Assembly: GCA_003255065.1 (NCBI GenBank)
Contig: QAOA01007183.1
Span: 354,761 to 418,760 of the forward strand
DNA from: Cercis canadensis
Taxonomy: Eukaryota > Streptophyta > Magnoliopsida > Fabales > Fabaceae
Reading direction: 5' to 3'
Length of the DNA stretch: 64,000 nucleotides
The position numbers and the translations under genes were made by a program. Below the pieces are notes generated by a model that saw nothing but the letters and a program-made list of their open reading frames with translations, was not told the origin of the DNA and made no database searches. Below, one piece after another: positions 1 to 14,046 of this stretch; positions within the stretch are counted from its first letter, which is position 1, and the number at the start of each line of letters is the position of its first letter.

Positions 1-539
1 TCACTAGGAAACAATCCCGTCCTAAATACACTGAACCACAAAAAAAATATCCGAGTCAGATACAGGGACGAAGCGAAACAGATACAATGACCCACCAGAA
101 AATAGTGCCTTCCAAGATACAGTGGAACCCAAGAAAAATATCCGAGTCAGATATAGGGACGAACTGAAACAGGGTCCCGGGATAGATACAATGACCCACC
201 AATAAACAGTCCCTTCCCAGATATAATGAAACCCAAGAAAAATATCATAGCCAGATACAGGGATGAACCGAAACAGGGACCTAGGCTAGATACAATGACC
301 CACTAGGAAACAATTCCTTTCCAGATACAGTGAACCACATTAAAACTATCCGAGTTAGATACAGGGACGAAACGAAACTGGGACCCATTGCATATACAAT
401 GACACACTAGGAAGCAGTTGCTTTCCAAATACAGTAAACCATATCAAAATTATCCGACTCAGATACAGGAACGAACCGAAACAAGGTCCCGGGCCAAATA
501 CAATGACTTACCAGGAAATTATCTAGTCCCAAATACACT

Positions 540-2760
540 GAACCGAAAAAAAATTATCCGAGTCAGATACAGGGATAAACCGAATCAGGGTCCCGGGCAA
601 GATACAATGACCCACAAGGAAACAATCCTGTCCCAGAAACATTCAATCACAGGAAAAATATCCGAGTAAAATACAGTGTCGAACCGAAACAGGGACTCGG
701 GCCAGATAGAATGACCCACCAAGAAACAGTCCCTTCCCATATACAGTGAAACCCAAGAAAAATATCATAGTCAAATACAGGGACGATCCAAAACAATGTC
801 CCAGACCAGATACAATGACTTACATGGAAACAGTTTCATTCTAGATACAGTGAACCACATCAAAACTATCTTAGCCAGATATAAGGACGAACCAAAACAG
901 ATACAATAACCCACCTGAAAACAGTGCCTTCCCATATACAGTGGAACCCGTGAAAAATATTCGAGTCAGAAATAAAGACGAACCGAAACAGGTTCCTGGG
1001 CATGATATAATGACCCGCCAGGAAACAGTCATGTCCCAGATACAGTGAATCACAAGAAAAATATCCAAGACGTATACAGGGCCGAACCGATACAGGGTCC
1101 CAGGCCATACACAATGACCAACCAGGAAAAGTCTCTTCCCAAATACAGTGAAACCAAAGAAAAATATCATAGTTAGATACAGGGATGAACCGAAACAGGG
1201 TCTCAAGTCAGATACAATGACCCACCAGGAAACAGTCCCTTCCTAGATACAGTGAAACCCAAGAAAAATATCATAGTCAGATACAGGGACGAACCGAAAC
1301 AGGGTCACTGGCCAGATACAATGACCCACAAGGAAACAGTTCCATTCCAGATACAGTGAACCACATTAAAACTATCCGAGTCAGATACAAGGACGAACCG
1401 AAACAGATACAATGACCCACTAGAAAATAGTGCCTTCCCAGATATAGTGGAACCCATGAAAAATATCTGAGTCAAAAACAAGTACGAACCAAAACTGGAT
1501 CCCCGGCAAGATATAATGACCCACCAGGAAACAGTCATGTCCCAGATACAGTGAATCATAAGAAAAATATCCAAGTCAGATACACGGCCGAACCGAAACA
1601 GGGTCCTTAGGCATATACAATGACCTACTAGGAAACAATCCCTTCTCAGATACAATGAAATCCAAGAAAAATATCATAGTTAGATATAGGGACGAAACGA
1701 AACAGGACCCCAGGCCAGATACAATGACCCACCAGTAAACATTCCCTTTCCAAATAGAGTGAACCAGAACAAAACTATCCAAGTCAGATATAGCGACGAT
1801 CCGAAACAGGTTCTTGGGCCAGATACATTGACTCACTAGGAAACATTCCCGTCCCAAATACAGTTAACCACAAAAAAAATATCCGAGCCAGATATAAAGA
1901 GACGAACCGAAATAGATACAATGACCCACCAGAAAATAGTGCCTTCCAGATACAGTGGAACCCAAGAAAAATATCTAAACCAGAAACAGGGACGAACCAA
2001 AAAGTGTCCCAGGCTAGATACAATGACCCACCAGGAAACAATCACTTCCCAGATACAGTGAAAACCAAGAAAAATATCATAGTCAGATACAGGGATAAAA
2101 CGAAACAGGGTCCCATGCCAGATACAATGACCCACTAGGAAACAGTTCCTTTCCAAATACAGTAAACCACATCAAAATTATCCGACTCAGATACAGGGAG
2201 GAACCGAAACAGCGTCCTAGGCTAAATACAGTAACTCACCAGAAAATAGTCCCGTCCCAAATACACGGAAGCACAAAAAAAATATCCGAGTCAGATACAG
2301 GGACGAAGCGAAAGAGATACAATGACCCACCAGAAAATAGTGCCTTCCAAGATACAGTGGAACCCAAGAAAAATATCCGAGTCAGATACAAGGACGAACT
2401 GAAACAGGGTCCCGGGCTAGATACAATGACCCACCAATAAACAGTCCCTTCCCAGATATAATGAAACCCAAGAAAAATATCATAGCCAAATACAAGGACG
2501 AACTGAAACAGGGACCTAGGCCAGATACAATGACCTACTAGGAAACAATTCCTTTCCAGATACAATGAACCACATCAAAACTATCTGAGTTAGATATAGG
2601 GATGAAACGAAACAGGGACCCATGCCAGATACAATGACACACTAGGAAACAGTTGCTTTCCAAATACAGTAAATCACATCAAAATTATCCGACTCAAATA
2701 CAGGGACGAACCGAAACAGGGTCCCGGGCCAAATACAGTGACTCACCAGGAAACTGTCCC
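540..2760 (+). repeat. Array 1 duplicated block, copy 1
   Basis: About 2.2 kb that matches 7422-9641 monomer by monomer at a constant offset of 6882-6883 bp. Private variants recur in both copies, for example AAATACACGGAAGCAC and GCGAAAGAGATACAATG. The left edge is approximate because similarity falls off gradually. Confidence 0.85.
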
Positions 2761-3326
2761 ATCCCAAATACACTGAACCACAAAAAAAATATCCGAGTCA
2801 GATACAGGGATGAACCGAAATAGATTCACTGACCCACCAGAAAACAGTGCCTTCCCAGATACAGTGGAACCCAAGAAAAATATCCGAGTCAGATACAGAG
2901 ATAAACCAAAACAGGGTCCCGAGCAAGATACAATGACCCACAAGGAAACAGTCTCTCCCAGATATAGTGAATCACAAGAAAAATATCTGAGTCAAATACA
3001 GGGCCGAACCGAAACAGGGTCTCACGCTAGATACAATAACCCACCAGTAAACAGTCCCTACCTAGATACAGTGAAACTCAAGAAAAATATCATAGTCAGA
3101 TACAGGGACGAACCGAAATAGGGTCCCAGGCCAGATACAATGACCCACTAGGAAACAGTTCCTTTCCATATACAGTGAACCACATCAAAACGATCCGAGT
3201 CAGATACAGGGACGAACCGAAATAGATTCCCGGGCCAAATACAAAGACCCACTAGGAAACAATTCCTTCCCAGATATAGTGAAACCCAAGAAAAATATCA
3301 TAGTCAAATACAGGGACGAAACGAAA
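2230..3326 (+). repeat. Array 1 duplicated block, matches 12815-13906
   Basis: About 1.1 kb collinear with 12815-13906 at an offset of about 10580 bp. It partly overlaps the block shared with 7422-9641, so array 1 is a mosaic of overlapping duplications and not a simple repeat of one unit. It ends at the N at 3327. Confidence 0.8.
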
Positions 3327-3327
3327 N
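3327..3327. other. Single N, probable gap in the satellite
   Basis: The parallel copies at 5220 and 13906 continue for roughly 150 more bases before reaching the sequence that follows this N. The N therefore most likely stands for missing satellite, not one ambiguous base. Confidence 0.8.
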
Positions 3328-5005
3328 CCGTCCTAAATACAGTGAACCATAAAAAAAATATCCGAGTCAGATACAGGGATAAACCGAATCAGGGTCCCGG
3401 GCAAGATACAATGACCCACAAGGAAACAATCCTGTCCCAGATACATGTAATCACAAGAAAAATATCCGAGTCAAATACAGTGTCGAACCGAAACAGGGTC
3501 TCGGGCCAGATAAAATGACCCACCAAGAAAAAGACCCTCCCCATATACAGTGAAACCCAAGAAAAATATCATAATCAGATACAGGGACGATCCGAAACAG
3601 GGTCCCAGGCCAGATACAATGACCCACAAGGAAACAATTCCATTCTAGATACAGTGAACGACATCAAAACTATCTGAGTCAGATATAAGGACGAACCGAA
3701 ACAAATACAATATCCCACCAGAAAATAGTGCCTTCCCTTATACAGTGGAACCCGTGAAAAATATCCGAGTCAGAAACAAAGACGAACCGAAACAGGGTCC
3801 CGGGCATGATATAATGACCCGCCAAGAAACAGTCATGTCCCAGATACAGTGAATCAGAAGAAAAATATCTAAGACATATACAGGGCCGAACCGAAACAGT
3901 GTCCCAGGCCATATACAATGACCAACCAGGAAACAGTCCCTTCCCAGATACAGTGAAATCTAAGAAAAATATCATAGTCAGATACAGGGACAAAACAAAA
4001 AATGATCCCAAGCCAGATACAATGACCCTCTAGGAAACAGTGCCTTTCCATATACAGCGAACCACAACAAAACTATCCGAGTCAGATACAATGACGAGTT
4101 GAAACAGGTTCCCGGGCCATATACATTGATTCACCAGGAAATAGTCCCGTTCCAAATAAAATAAACCACAAAAAAAATATTCAAGTCAGATACAGAAATG
4201 AACCGAAACAAATACAATGAGCCACCAGAAATCAGTGCCTTCCTAGATATATTGGAACCCAAGAAAAATATCCAGGACAAATAAAGGGACGAACCAAAAC
4301 AGGATGCCGGGCAAGATACAATGACCCACCAGTAAAAAGTCCCTTCCCAGATATAGTGAGACGTAAGAAAAATACCATAGTCAGATACAGGGACGAACCG
4401 AAACAAGGTCCCGGGCAAGATACAACGACCCAACAGGAAAAGTCCCTTCCCAGAGACAGTGAAACCCAAGAAAAATATTATAATCAGATACAGGGATGAA
4501 CCGAAACAGGGTCTCAGGCCATATACAATGACCCACCAGGAAACAGTCCCTTCTTAGATATAGTGAAACCTAAGAAAAATATCATATTCAGATACAGGGA
4601 CGAACCGAAATAGGGTCCCAGCCAGATATAATGACCTACTAGGAAACAGTTCCATTCCAGTTACAGGGAACCACATCAAAACTATCCGAGTCAAATACAG
4701 GGACGAACTGAAACAGATACAATGACCCACCAGAAAATAGTGGCTTCCCAAATATAGTGGAACCCCTGAAAAATATCTGAGTCAGAAACAAGGACAAAAC
4801 AAAACTGGGTCCCGGGCAAGATACAATGACCCACCAGGAAACAGTCATGTCCCAGATATACTAAATCATAAGAAAAATATCAAAGTCAGATACACGGCCG
4901 AACCGAAACAAGGTCCTTAGCCATATACAATGACCCACCAATAAACAATCCCTTCTCAGATACAGTGAAACCCAAGAAAAATATCACAGTCAGATACAGG
5001 GACGA
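3328..5005 (+). repeat. Array 1 duplicated block, matches 10900-12575
   Basis: About 1.7 kb collinear with 10900-12575 at an offset of about 7570 bp. Shared private variants include a monomer with GACGAGTTGAAACAGG and one with GTGAGACGTAAG. Confidence 0.85.
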
Positions 5006-7421
5006 AACGAAATAGGGTCCCAGGCCAGATACAATGACCCGCTAGGAAACAGTTCCTTTCCATATACAGTGAACCACATCAAAACGATCCGAGTCAGATA
5101 CAGGGACGAACCGAAATAGATTCCCGGGCCAAATACAAAGACCCACTAGGAAACAATTCCTTCCCAGATATAGTGAAACCCAAGAAAAATATCATAGTCA
5201 AATACAGGGACGAAACGAAACAGGGTCCCAAGCCAAATACAATGACCTACTAGGAAATAGTTACTTTCCAGATACGGTGAACCACATCAAAACTGTTCGA
5301 GTCAAATATAAGGACGAACCGAAACAGGGTCTCGAGCTAGATACATTGACTCACCAGGAAACAGTCCCGTCCTAAATACAGTGAACCACAAAAAAATATC
5401 CGAGTGAGATACAGGGACAAACCGAATCAGGGTCCCGGGCAAGATACAATGACCCACAAGCAAACAGTCCTTTCCCAAATACACTGAATCACACGAAAAA
5501 TATCCGAGTCAAATACAAGGCCGAACCGAAACAGGGTCTTGGGCCAGATACAATAACCCACCAGGAAATAGTGCCTTTCCAGATACAGTGAAACCCAACA
5601 AAAATATCATAGTTGGATACAGGGACGAAACCAAAACAGGATACCAGGCCAGATACAATGATCCGTTAGGAAACAGTTCCATTCTAGATATAGTGAACCA
5701 CATCAAAACGATCCAACTCAGATACAGGGACGAATCGAAACAGCGTCCTAGGCCAAATATAGTGACTCACCAGGAAACAGTCCCGTCCCAAATACACTTA
5801 ACCACAAAAAAAATATCCGAGTCAGATACAGGGACGAAGCGAAACAGATACAATGACTAACCAGAAAATAGTTCCTTCCAAGATACAGTGGAACCCAAGA
5901 AAAATATCTGAGTCAGATACAAGAACGAACTGAAACAGGGTCCTGGGCTAGATACAATGACCCACCAATAAACAGTCCCTTCCCAGATATAGTGAAACCC
6001 AAGAAAAATATCATAGCCAGATAAAGGGACGAACCGAAACAGGGACCTAGGGCAGATACAATGACCCACTAGGAAACAATTCCTTTCCAGATACAGTGAA
6101 CCACATCAAAACTATCCGAGTTAGATACAGGGACGAAACGAAACAGTGACCCATGCCAAATACAATGACACACTAGGAAACAGTTGCTTTACAAATACAG
6201 TAAACCACATCAAAATTATCCGACTCAGATACAGGGACGAACCGAAACAGGGTCCCGGGCCAAATACAGTGACTCACCAGGAAACTGTCTCGTCCCAAAT
6301 ACACTGAACCACAAAAAAATATCCGAGTCAGATACAAGGATGAACCGAAACAGATTAAATGACCCTCCAGAAAACAGTGTCTTCCCAGATACAATGGACC
6401 CCAAGAAAAATATCCGAGTCAGATACAGAGATAAACCAAAACAAGGTCCCGGGCAAGATACAATGACCCACAAGAAAACAGTCTTTCCTAGATACAGTGA
6501 ATCATAAGAAAAATATCTTAGTCAAATACAGGGCGGAACCGAAACAGGTTCTCGGGCCAGATACAATGACCCACCAGTAAACAGTCCCTACCCAAATACA
6601 GTGAAAGCCAAGAAAAATATCATAGTCAGATACAGGGACGAACCAAAATAGGGTCCTAGGCAAGATACAATGACCCATTAGGAAACAATTCCTTTCCAGA
6701 TACAGTGAACCATATCAAAACTATTCGAGTCAAATACAGTGACGAACCGAAATAGGGTCCCGGGCTAAATACAATAACCCACTAGGAAACAGTTCCTTCC
6801 CAAATATAGTGAAACCCAAGAAAAATATCATAGTCAAGTACAGGGATGAAACGAAACAGGGTCCCAAGCCAGATACAATGACCTACTAGGAAACAGTTAC
6901 TTTTCAGATACGTTGAACCACATCAAAACTGTCCGAGTCAGATATAAGGACGAACCAAAACAGGATCCCGAGCCAGATACATTAACTCACCAGGAAACAG
7001 TCCCGTTCCAAATACAGTAAACCACAAAAAAAAAATATTCGAGTCAGATACAGAAACGAACCGAAACAAATACAATGAGCCACCAGAAAATAGTGCCTTC
7101 CCAGATACATTGGAACCCACGAAAAATATCCTGGACAAATACATGGACGAACCAAAACAGGATCCCAGGCAAGATACAATGACCCAACAGGAAAAGTCCC
7201 TTCCTAGATACAGTGAAACCCAAGAAAAATATCATAGTCAGATACAGGGATGAACCGAAACAGGGTCTCAGGCCAGATACAATGACCCACTAGGAAACAG
7301 TCCCTTTCCAGATACAGTGAAGCATATGAAAACTGTTCGAGACAGATATAAGGACGAACTGAAACAGGATCCCGAGCCAGATACATTGACTCACCAGGAA
7401 ATAGTCCTGTCCTAAATACAG

Positions 7422-9641
7422 TGAACCACAAAAAAAATATCCGAGCCAGATACAAGGATAAACCGAATCAGGGTCCCGGGCAAGATACAATGACCCACAA
7501 GGAAACAATCCTGTCCCAGATACATTGAATCACAAGAAAAATATCCGAGTCAAATACAGTGTCGAACCGAAACAGGGTCTCGGGCCAGATAGAATGACCT
7601 ACCAAGAAATAGTGTCTTCCCATATACAGTGAAACCCAAGAAAAATATCATAGTCAAATACAGGGACGATCCAAAATAATGTCCCAGGCCAGAAACAATG
7701 ACCCACATGGAAACAGTTCATTCTAGATACAGTGAACCACATCAAAACTATCTGAGTCAGATATAAGGACAAACCGAAACAGATACAATAACCCACCTGA
7801 AAATAGTGCCTTCCCATATACAATGGAACCTGTGAAAAATATCCGAGTCAGAAACAAAGACGAATCGAAACAGGGTCCCGGGCATGATATAATGACCCGC
7901 CAGGAAACAGTCATGTCCCAGATATAGTGAATCACAAGAAAAATATCCAAGACGTATACAGGGCCGAACCGAAACAGGGTCCCAGGCCATACACAATGAC
8001 CAACCAGGAAAAGTCTCTTCCCAAATACAGTGAAACCCAAGAAAAATATCATAGTTAGATACAGGGATGAACCGAAACAGGGTCTCAAGTCAGATACAAT
8101 GACCCACCAGGAAACAGTCCCTTCCTAGATATAGTGAAACCCAAGAAAAATATCATAGTCAGATACAGGGTCGAACCGAAACAGGGTCACTGGCCAGATA
8201 CAATGACCCACAAGGAAACAGTTCCATTCCAGATACAGTGAACCGCATCAAAACTATCTGAGTCAGATACAAGAACGAACCGAAACAGATACAATGACCC
8301 ACTAGAAAATAGTGCCTTCCCAGATATAGTGGAACCCATGAAAAATATCTGACTCAAAAACAAGTACGAACCAAAACTGGGTCCCCGGCAAGATACAATG
8401 ACCCACCAGGAAACAGTCATGTCCCAGATACAGTGAATCATAAGAAAAATATCCAAGTCAGAAACACGGCCGAACCGAAACAGGGTCCTTAGGCATATAC
8501 AATGACCCACTAGGAAACAATCCCTTCTCAGATACAATGAAACCCAAGAAAAATATCATAGTTAGATATAGGGACGAAACGAAACAGGAACCCAGGCCAG
8601 ATACAATGACCCACTAGTAAACATTCCCTTTCCAGATAGGGTGAACCATAACAAAACTATCCGAGTCAGATATAGCGATGATCCGAAACAGGTTCTTGGG
8701 CCAGATACATTGACTCACCAGGAAACATTCCCGTCCCAAATACAGTTAACCACAAAAAAAATATTCGAGTCAGATATAAAGAGACGAACCGAAATAGATA
8801 CAATGACCCACCAGAAAATAGTGCATTCCCAGATACAGTGGAACCCAAGAAAAATATCTAAACCAGAAAAAGGGACGAACCAAAAAGTGTCCCAGGCTAG
8901 ATACAATGACCCACCAGGAAACAATCACTTCCCAGATACAGTGAAAACCAAGAAAAATATCATAGTCAGATACAGGGACAAAACGAAACAGGGTCCCATG
9001 CCAGATACAATGACCCACTAGGAAATAGTTCCTTTCCAAATATAGTAAACTACATCAAAATTATTCGACTCAGATACAGGGAGGAACCAAAACAGCGTCC
9101 TAGGCTAAATACAGTAACTCACCAGAAAATAGTCCCGTCCCAAATACACGGAAGCACAAAAAAAATATCCGAGTCAGATACAGGGACGAAGCGAAAGAGA
9201 TACAATGACCCACCAGAAAATAGTGCCTTCCAAGATACAGTGGAACCCAAGAAAAATATCCGAGTCAGATACAAGGACGAACTGAAACAGGGTCCCGGGC
9301 TAGATACAATGACCCACCAATAAACAGTCCCTTCCCAGATATAATGAAACCCAAGAAAAATATCATAGCCAAATACAGGGACGAACTGAAACAGGGACCT
9401 AGGCCAGATACAATGACCTACTAGGAAACAATTCCTTTCCATATACAATGAACCACATCAAAACTATCTGAGTTAGATATAGGGATGAAACGAAACAGGG
9501 ACCCATGCCAGATACAATGACACACTAGGAAACAGTTGCTTTCCAAATACAGTAAATCACATCAAAATTATCCGACTCAAATACAGGGACGAACCGAAAC
9601 AGGGTCCCGGGCCAAATACAGTGACTCACCAAGAAACAGTC
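7422..9641 (+). repeat. Array 1 duplicated block, copy 2
   Basis: Second copy of the 540-2760 block. It ends at the N at 9642, after which the sequence jumps back to match 8996 onward. Confidence 0.85.
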
Positions 9642-9642
9642 N
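9642..9642. other. Single N flanked by a 646-bp overlap
   Basis: Bases 9643 to about 10288 repeat 8996-9641 with only about six differences by eye. A single N between two near-identical ends suggests an unmerged contig overlap. A true recent duplication is the alternative. Confidence 0.8.
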
Positions 9643-10650
9643 CCATGCCAGATACAATGACCCACTAGGAAATAGTTCCTTTCCAAATATAGTAAACTAC
9701 ATCAAAATTATTCGACTCAGATACAGGGAGGAACCAAAACAGCGTCCTAGGCTAAATACAGTAACTCACCAGAAAATAGTCCCGTCCCAAATACACGGAA
9801 GCACAAAAAAAATATCCGAGTCAGATACAGGGACGAAGCGAAAGAGATACAATGACCCACCAGAAAATAGTGCCTTCCAAGATACAGTGGAACCCAAGAA
9901 AAATATCCGAGTCAGATACAAGGACGAACTGAAACAGGGTCCCGGGCTAGAGACAATGACCCACCAATAAACAGTGCCTTCCCAGATATAATGAAACCCA
10001 AGAAAAATATCATGGCCAAATACAGGGACGAACTGAAACAGGGACCTAGGCCAGATACAATGACCTACTAGGAAACAATTCCTTTCCAGATACAGTGAAC
10101 CACATCAAAACTATCTGAGTTAGATATAGGGATGAAACGAAACAGGGACCCATGCCAGATACAATGACACACTAGGAAACAGTTGCTTTCCAAATACAGT
10201 AAATCACATCAAAATTATCCGACTCAAATACAGGGACGAACGAAAACAGGGTCCCGGGCCAAATACAGTGACTCACCAAGAAACAGTCTCGTCCCAAATA
10301 CACTGAACCAAAAAACAAAATATCCGAGTCAGATACAGGGATGAACCGAAACAGATTCAATGACCCACCAGAAAACAGTTCCTTCTCAGATACAGTGGAA
10401 CCTAAGAAAAATATCCGAGTCAGATACAGAGATAAACCAAAACAGAGTCCCGAGCAAGATACAATGACCCAGAGGGAAACAATCTTTCCTAGATACAGTG
10501 AATCACAAGAAAAATATCTGAGTCAAATACAGGGCCGAACAGAAACAGGGTCTCGGGCCAGATACAATGACCCACCAGTAAACAGTTCCTACCTCGATAC
10601 AGTGAAACCCAAGAAAAATATCATAGTCAAATACAGGGACGAACCAAAAT
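9643..10650 (+). repeat. Array 1 block, third copy
   Basis: The first 646 bp repeat 8996-9641. The whole block then runs collinear with 2114-3120. It may be partly artefactual because it begins at the N. Confidence 0.75.
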
Positions 10651-10899
10651 AGGGTCCCGGGCTAAATACAATTACCCACTAGGAAACAGTTCTTTCCCAA
10701 TTATAGTGAAACCCAAGAAAAATATCATAGTCAAGTACAGGGACAAAACGAAACAGCGTCCCAAGCCAGATACAATGACCTACTAGGAAACAGTTACTTT
10801 CCAGATACGGTGAACCACATAAAAACAGTCCGAGTCAGATATAAGGATGAACTGAAATAGGATCCCGAGCGAGATACATTGACTCACCAGGAAACAGTC

Positions 10900-12575
10900 C
10901 CGTCCTAAATACAGTGAACCATAAAAAAAATATCCGAGTCAGATACAGGGATAAACCGAATCAGGGTCCCGGGCAAGATACAATGACCCACAAGGAAACA
11001 ATCCTGTCCCAGATACATTGAATCACAAGAAAAATATCTGAGTCAAATACAGTGTCGAACCGAAACAGGGTCTCGGGCCAGATAAAATGACCCACCAGGA
11101 AAAAGACCCTCCCCATATACAGTGAAACCCAAGAAAAATATCATAATCAGATACAGGGACGATCCGAAACAGGGTCCCAGGCCAAATACAATGACCCACA
11201 AGGAAACAATTCCATTCTAGATACAATGAACGACATCAAAACTATCTGAGTCAGATATAAGGACGAACCGAAACAGATACAATATCCCACCAGAAAATAG
11301 TGCCTTCCCTTATACAGTGGAACCCGTGAAAAATATCCGAGTCAGAAACAAAGACGAACCGAAACAGGGTCCCGGGCATGATATAATGACCCACCAAGAA
11401 ACAGTCATGTCCTAGATACGGTGAATCAGAAGAAAAATATCTAAGCATATACAGGGCCGAACCGAAACAGGGTCACAGGCCATATACAATGACCAACCAG
11501 GAAACAGTCCCTTCCCAGATACAGTGAAATCTAAGAAAAATATCATAGTCAGATACATGGACAAAACAATAAATGATCCCAAGCCAGATACAATGACCCT
11601 CTAGGAAACAGTGCCTTTCCATATACAGCGAACCACAACAAAACTATTCGAGTCAGATACAATGACGAGTTGAAACAGGTTCCCGGGCTAGATACATTGA
11701 TTCACCAGGAAACAGTCCCGTTCCAAATATAATAAACCACAAAAAAAATATTCAAGTCAGATACATAAATGAACCGAAACAAATACAATGAGCCACCAGA
11801 AATCAGTGCCTTCCTAGATATATTGGAACCCAAGAAAAATATCCGGGACAAATAAAGAACGAACCAAAACAGGATCCCGGGCAAGATACAATGACCCACC
11901 AGTAAAAAGTCCCTTCCCAGATGTAGTGAGACGTAAGAAAAATATCATAGTCAGATACAAGGACGAACCGAAACAAGGTCCCGGGCAAGATACAACGACC
12001 CAACAAGAAAAGTCCCTTCCCAGATACAGTGAAACCCAAGAAAAATATTATAATCAAATACAGGGATGAACCGAAACAGGGTCTCAGGCCATATACAATG
12101 ACCCACCAGGAAACAGTCCCTTCTTAGATACAGTGAAACCCAAGAAAAATATCATATTCAGATACAGGGACGAACCGAAATAGGGTCCCCGCCAGATACA
12201 ATGACCTACTAGGAAACAGTTCCATTCCAGTTACAGGGAACCACATCAAAACTTTCCGAGTCAAATACAGGGACGAACTGAAACAGATACAATGACCCAC
12301 CAGAAAACAGTGGCTTCCCAGATATAGTGGAACCCCTGAAAAATATCTGAGTCAGAAACAAGGACAAAACAAAACTGGGTCCCGGGCAAGATACAATGAC
12401 CCACCAGGAAACAGTCATGTCCCAGATATACTAAATCATAAGAAAAATATCCAAGTCAGATACACGGCCGAACCGAAACAAGGTCCTTAGGCATATACAA
12501 TGACCCACTAGGAAACAATCCCTTCTCAGATACAGTGAAACCCAAGAAAAATATCACAGTTAGATACAGGGACGA
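10900..12575 (+). repeat. Array 1 duplicated block, matches 3328-5005
   Basis: Second copy of the 3328-5005 block, with the same order of variant and short monomers. Confidence 0.85.
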
Positions 12576-12814
12576 AACGAAACAGAACCCCAGGCCAGAT
12601 ACAATGACCTACTAGGAAACAGTCCCTTTCCAGATAGAGTGAACCACAACAAAACTATCCGAGTCAGATATAGCAACGATCAGAAACAGGTTCTTGGGCC
12701 AGACACATTGACTCACCAGGAAACATTCACGTTCCAAATACAGTGAACCACAAAAAAAATATACGAGTCAGATAAAGAGACAAACTGAAACAGCGTCTTA
12801 GGCCAAATACAGTA

Positions 12815-13906
12815 ACTCACCAGGAAACAATCCCGTCCTAAATACACTGAACCACAAAAAAAAATCCGAGTCAGATACAGGGACGAAGCGAAACAGATAC
12901 AATGACCCACCAGAAAATAGTGCCTTCCAAGATACAGTGGAACCCAGGAAAAATAACCGAATCAGATACATGGACGGACTGAAATAGCATCCCGGGCTAG
13001 ATACAATGACCTACCAATAAACAATCCCTTCTCAGATATAGTGAAACCCAAGAAAAATATCATAGCCAGATACAGGGACGAACAGAAACAGGGACCTAGG
13101 CCAGATACAATGACCTACTAGGAAACAATTCCTTTCCAGATACAGTGAACCACATCAAAACTATCCAAGTTAGATACAGGGACGAAACGAAACAGGGACC
13201 CATGCCAGATACAATGACCCACTAAGAAACAGTTGCTTTCCAAATACAGTAAACCACAACAAAATTATCCGACTCTGATACCAGGACGAACCGAAACAGG
13301 GTCCCGGGCCAAATACAGTGACTCACCAGGAAACTGTCCCGTCCCAAATACACTGAACCACAAAAAAAATATCCGAGTCAGATACAGGGATGAACCGACA
13401 TAGATTCACTGACCCACCAGAAAACAGTGCCTTCCCAGATACAGTGGAACCCAAGAAAAATATCCGAGTCAGATACAGAGATAAACCAAAACAGGGTCCC
13501 GAGCAAGATACAATGACCCACAAGGAAACAGTCTCTCCAAGATATAGTGAATCACAAGAAAAATATCTGAGTCAAATACAGGGCCGAACCAAAACAGGGT
13601 CTCGGGCTAGATACAATAACCCACCAGTAAACAGTCCCTACCTAGATACAGTGAAACTCAAGAAAAATATCATAGTCAGATACAGGGACGAACCGAAATA
13701 GGGTCCCAGGCCAGATACAATGACCCACTAGGAAACAGTTCCTTTCCATATACAGTGAACCACATCAAAATGATCCGAGTCAGATACAGGGACGAACCGA
13801 AATAGATTCCCGGGCCAAATGCAAAGACCCACTAGGAAACAATTCCTTCCCAGATATAGTGAAACCCAAGAAAAATATCATAGTCAAATACAGGGACGAA
13901 ACGAAA
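12815..13906 (+). repeat. Array 1 duplicated block, matches 2230-3326
   Basis: Collinear with 2230-3326. Unlike that copy, it continues past the point where an N interrupts at 3327, so it shows what the gap probably contains. Confidence 0.8.
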
Positions 13907-14045
13907 TAGGGTCCCAAGCCAAATACAATGACCTACTAGGAAATAGTTACTTTCCAGATACGGTGAACCACATCAAAACTGTTCGAGTCAAATATAAGGA
14001 CGAACCGAAACAGGGTCTCGAGCCAGATACATTGACTCACCAGGA

Positions 14046-14046
14046 N
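14046..14046. other. Single N flanked by an 82-bp overlap
   Basis: 13964-14045 and 14047-14128 are the same sequence with two differences by eye. As at 9642, this looks like an unmerged assembly overlap. Confidence 0.8.
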
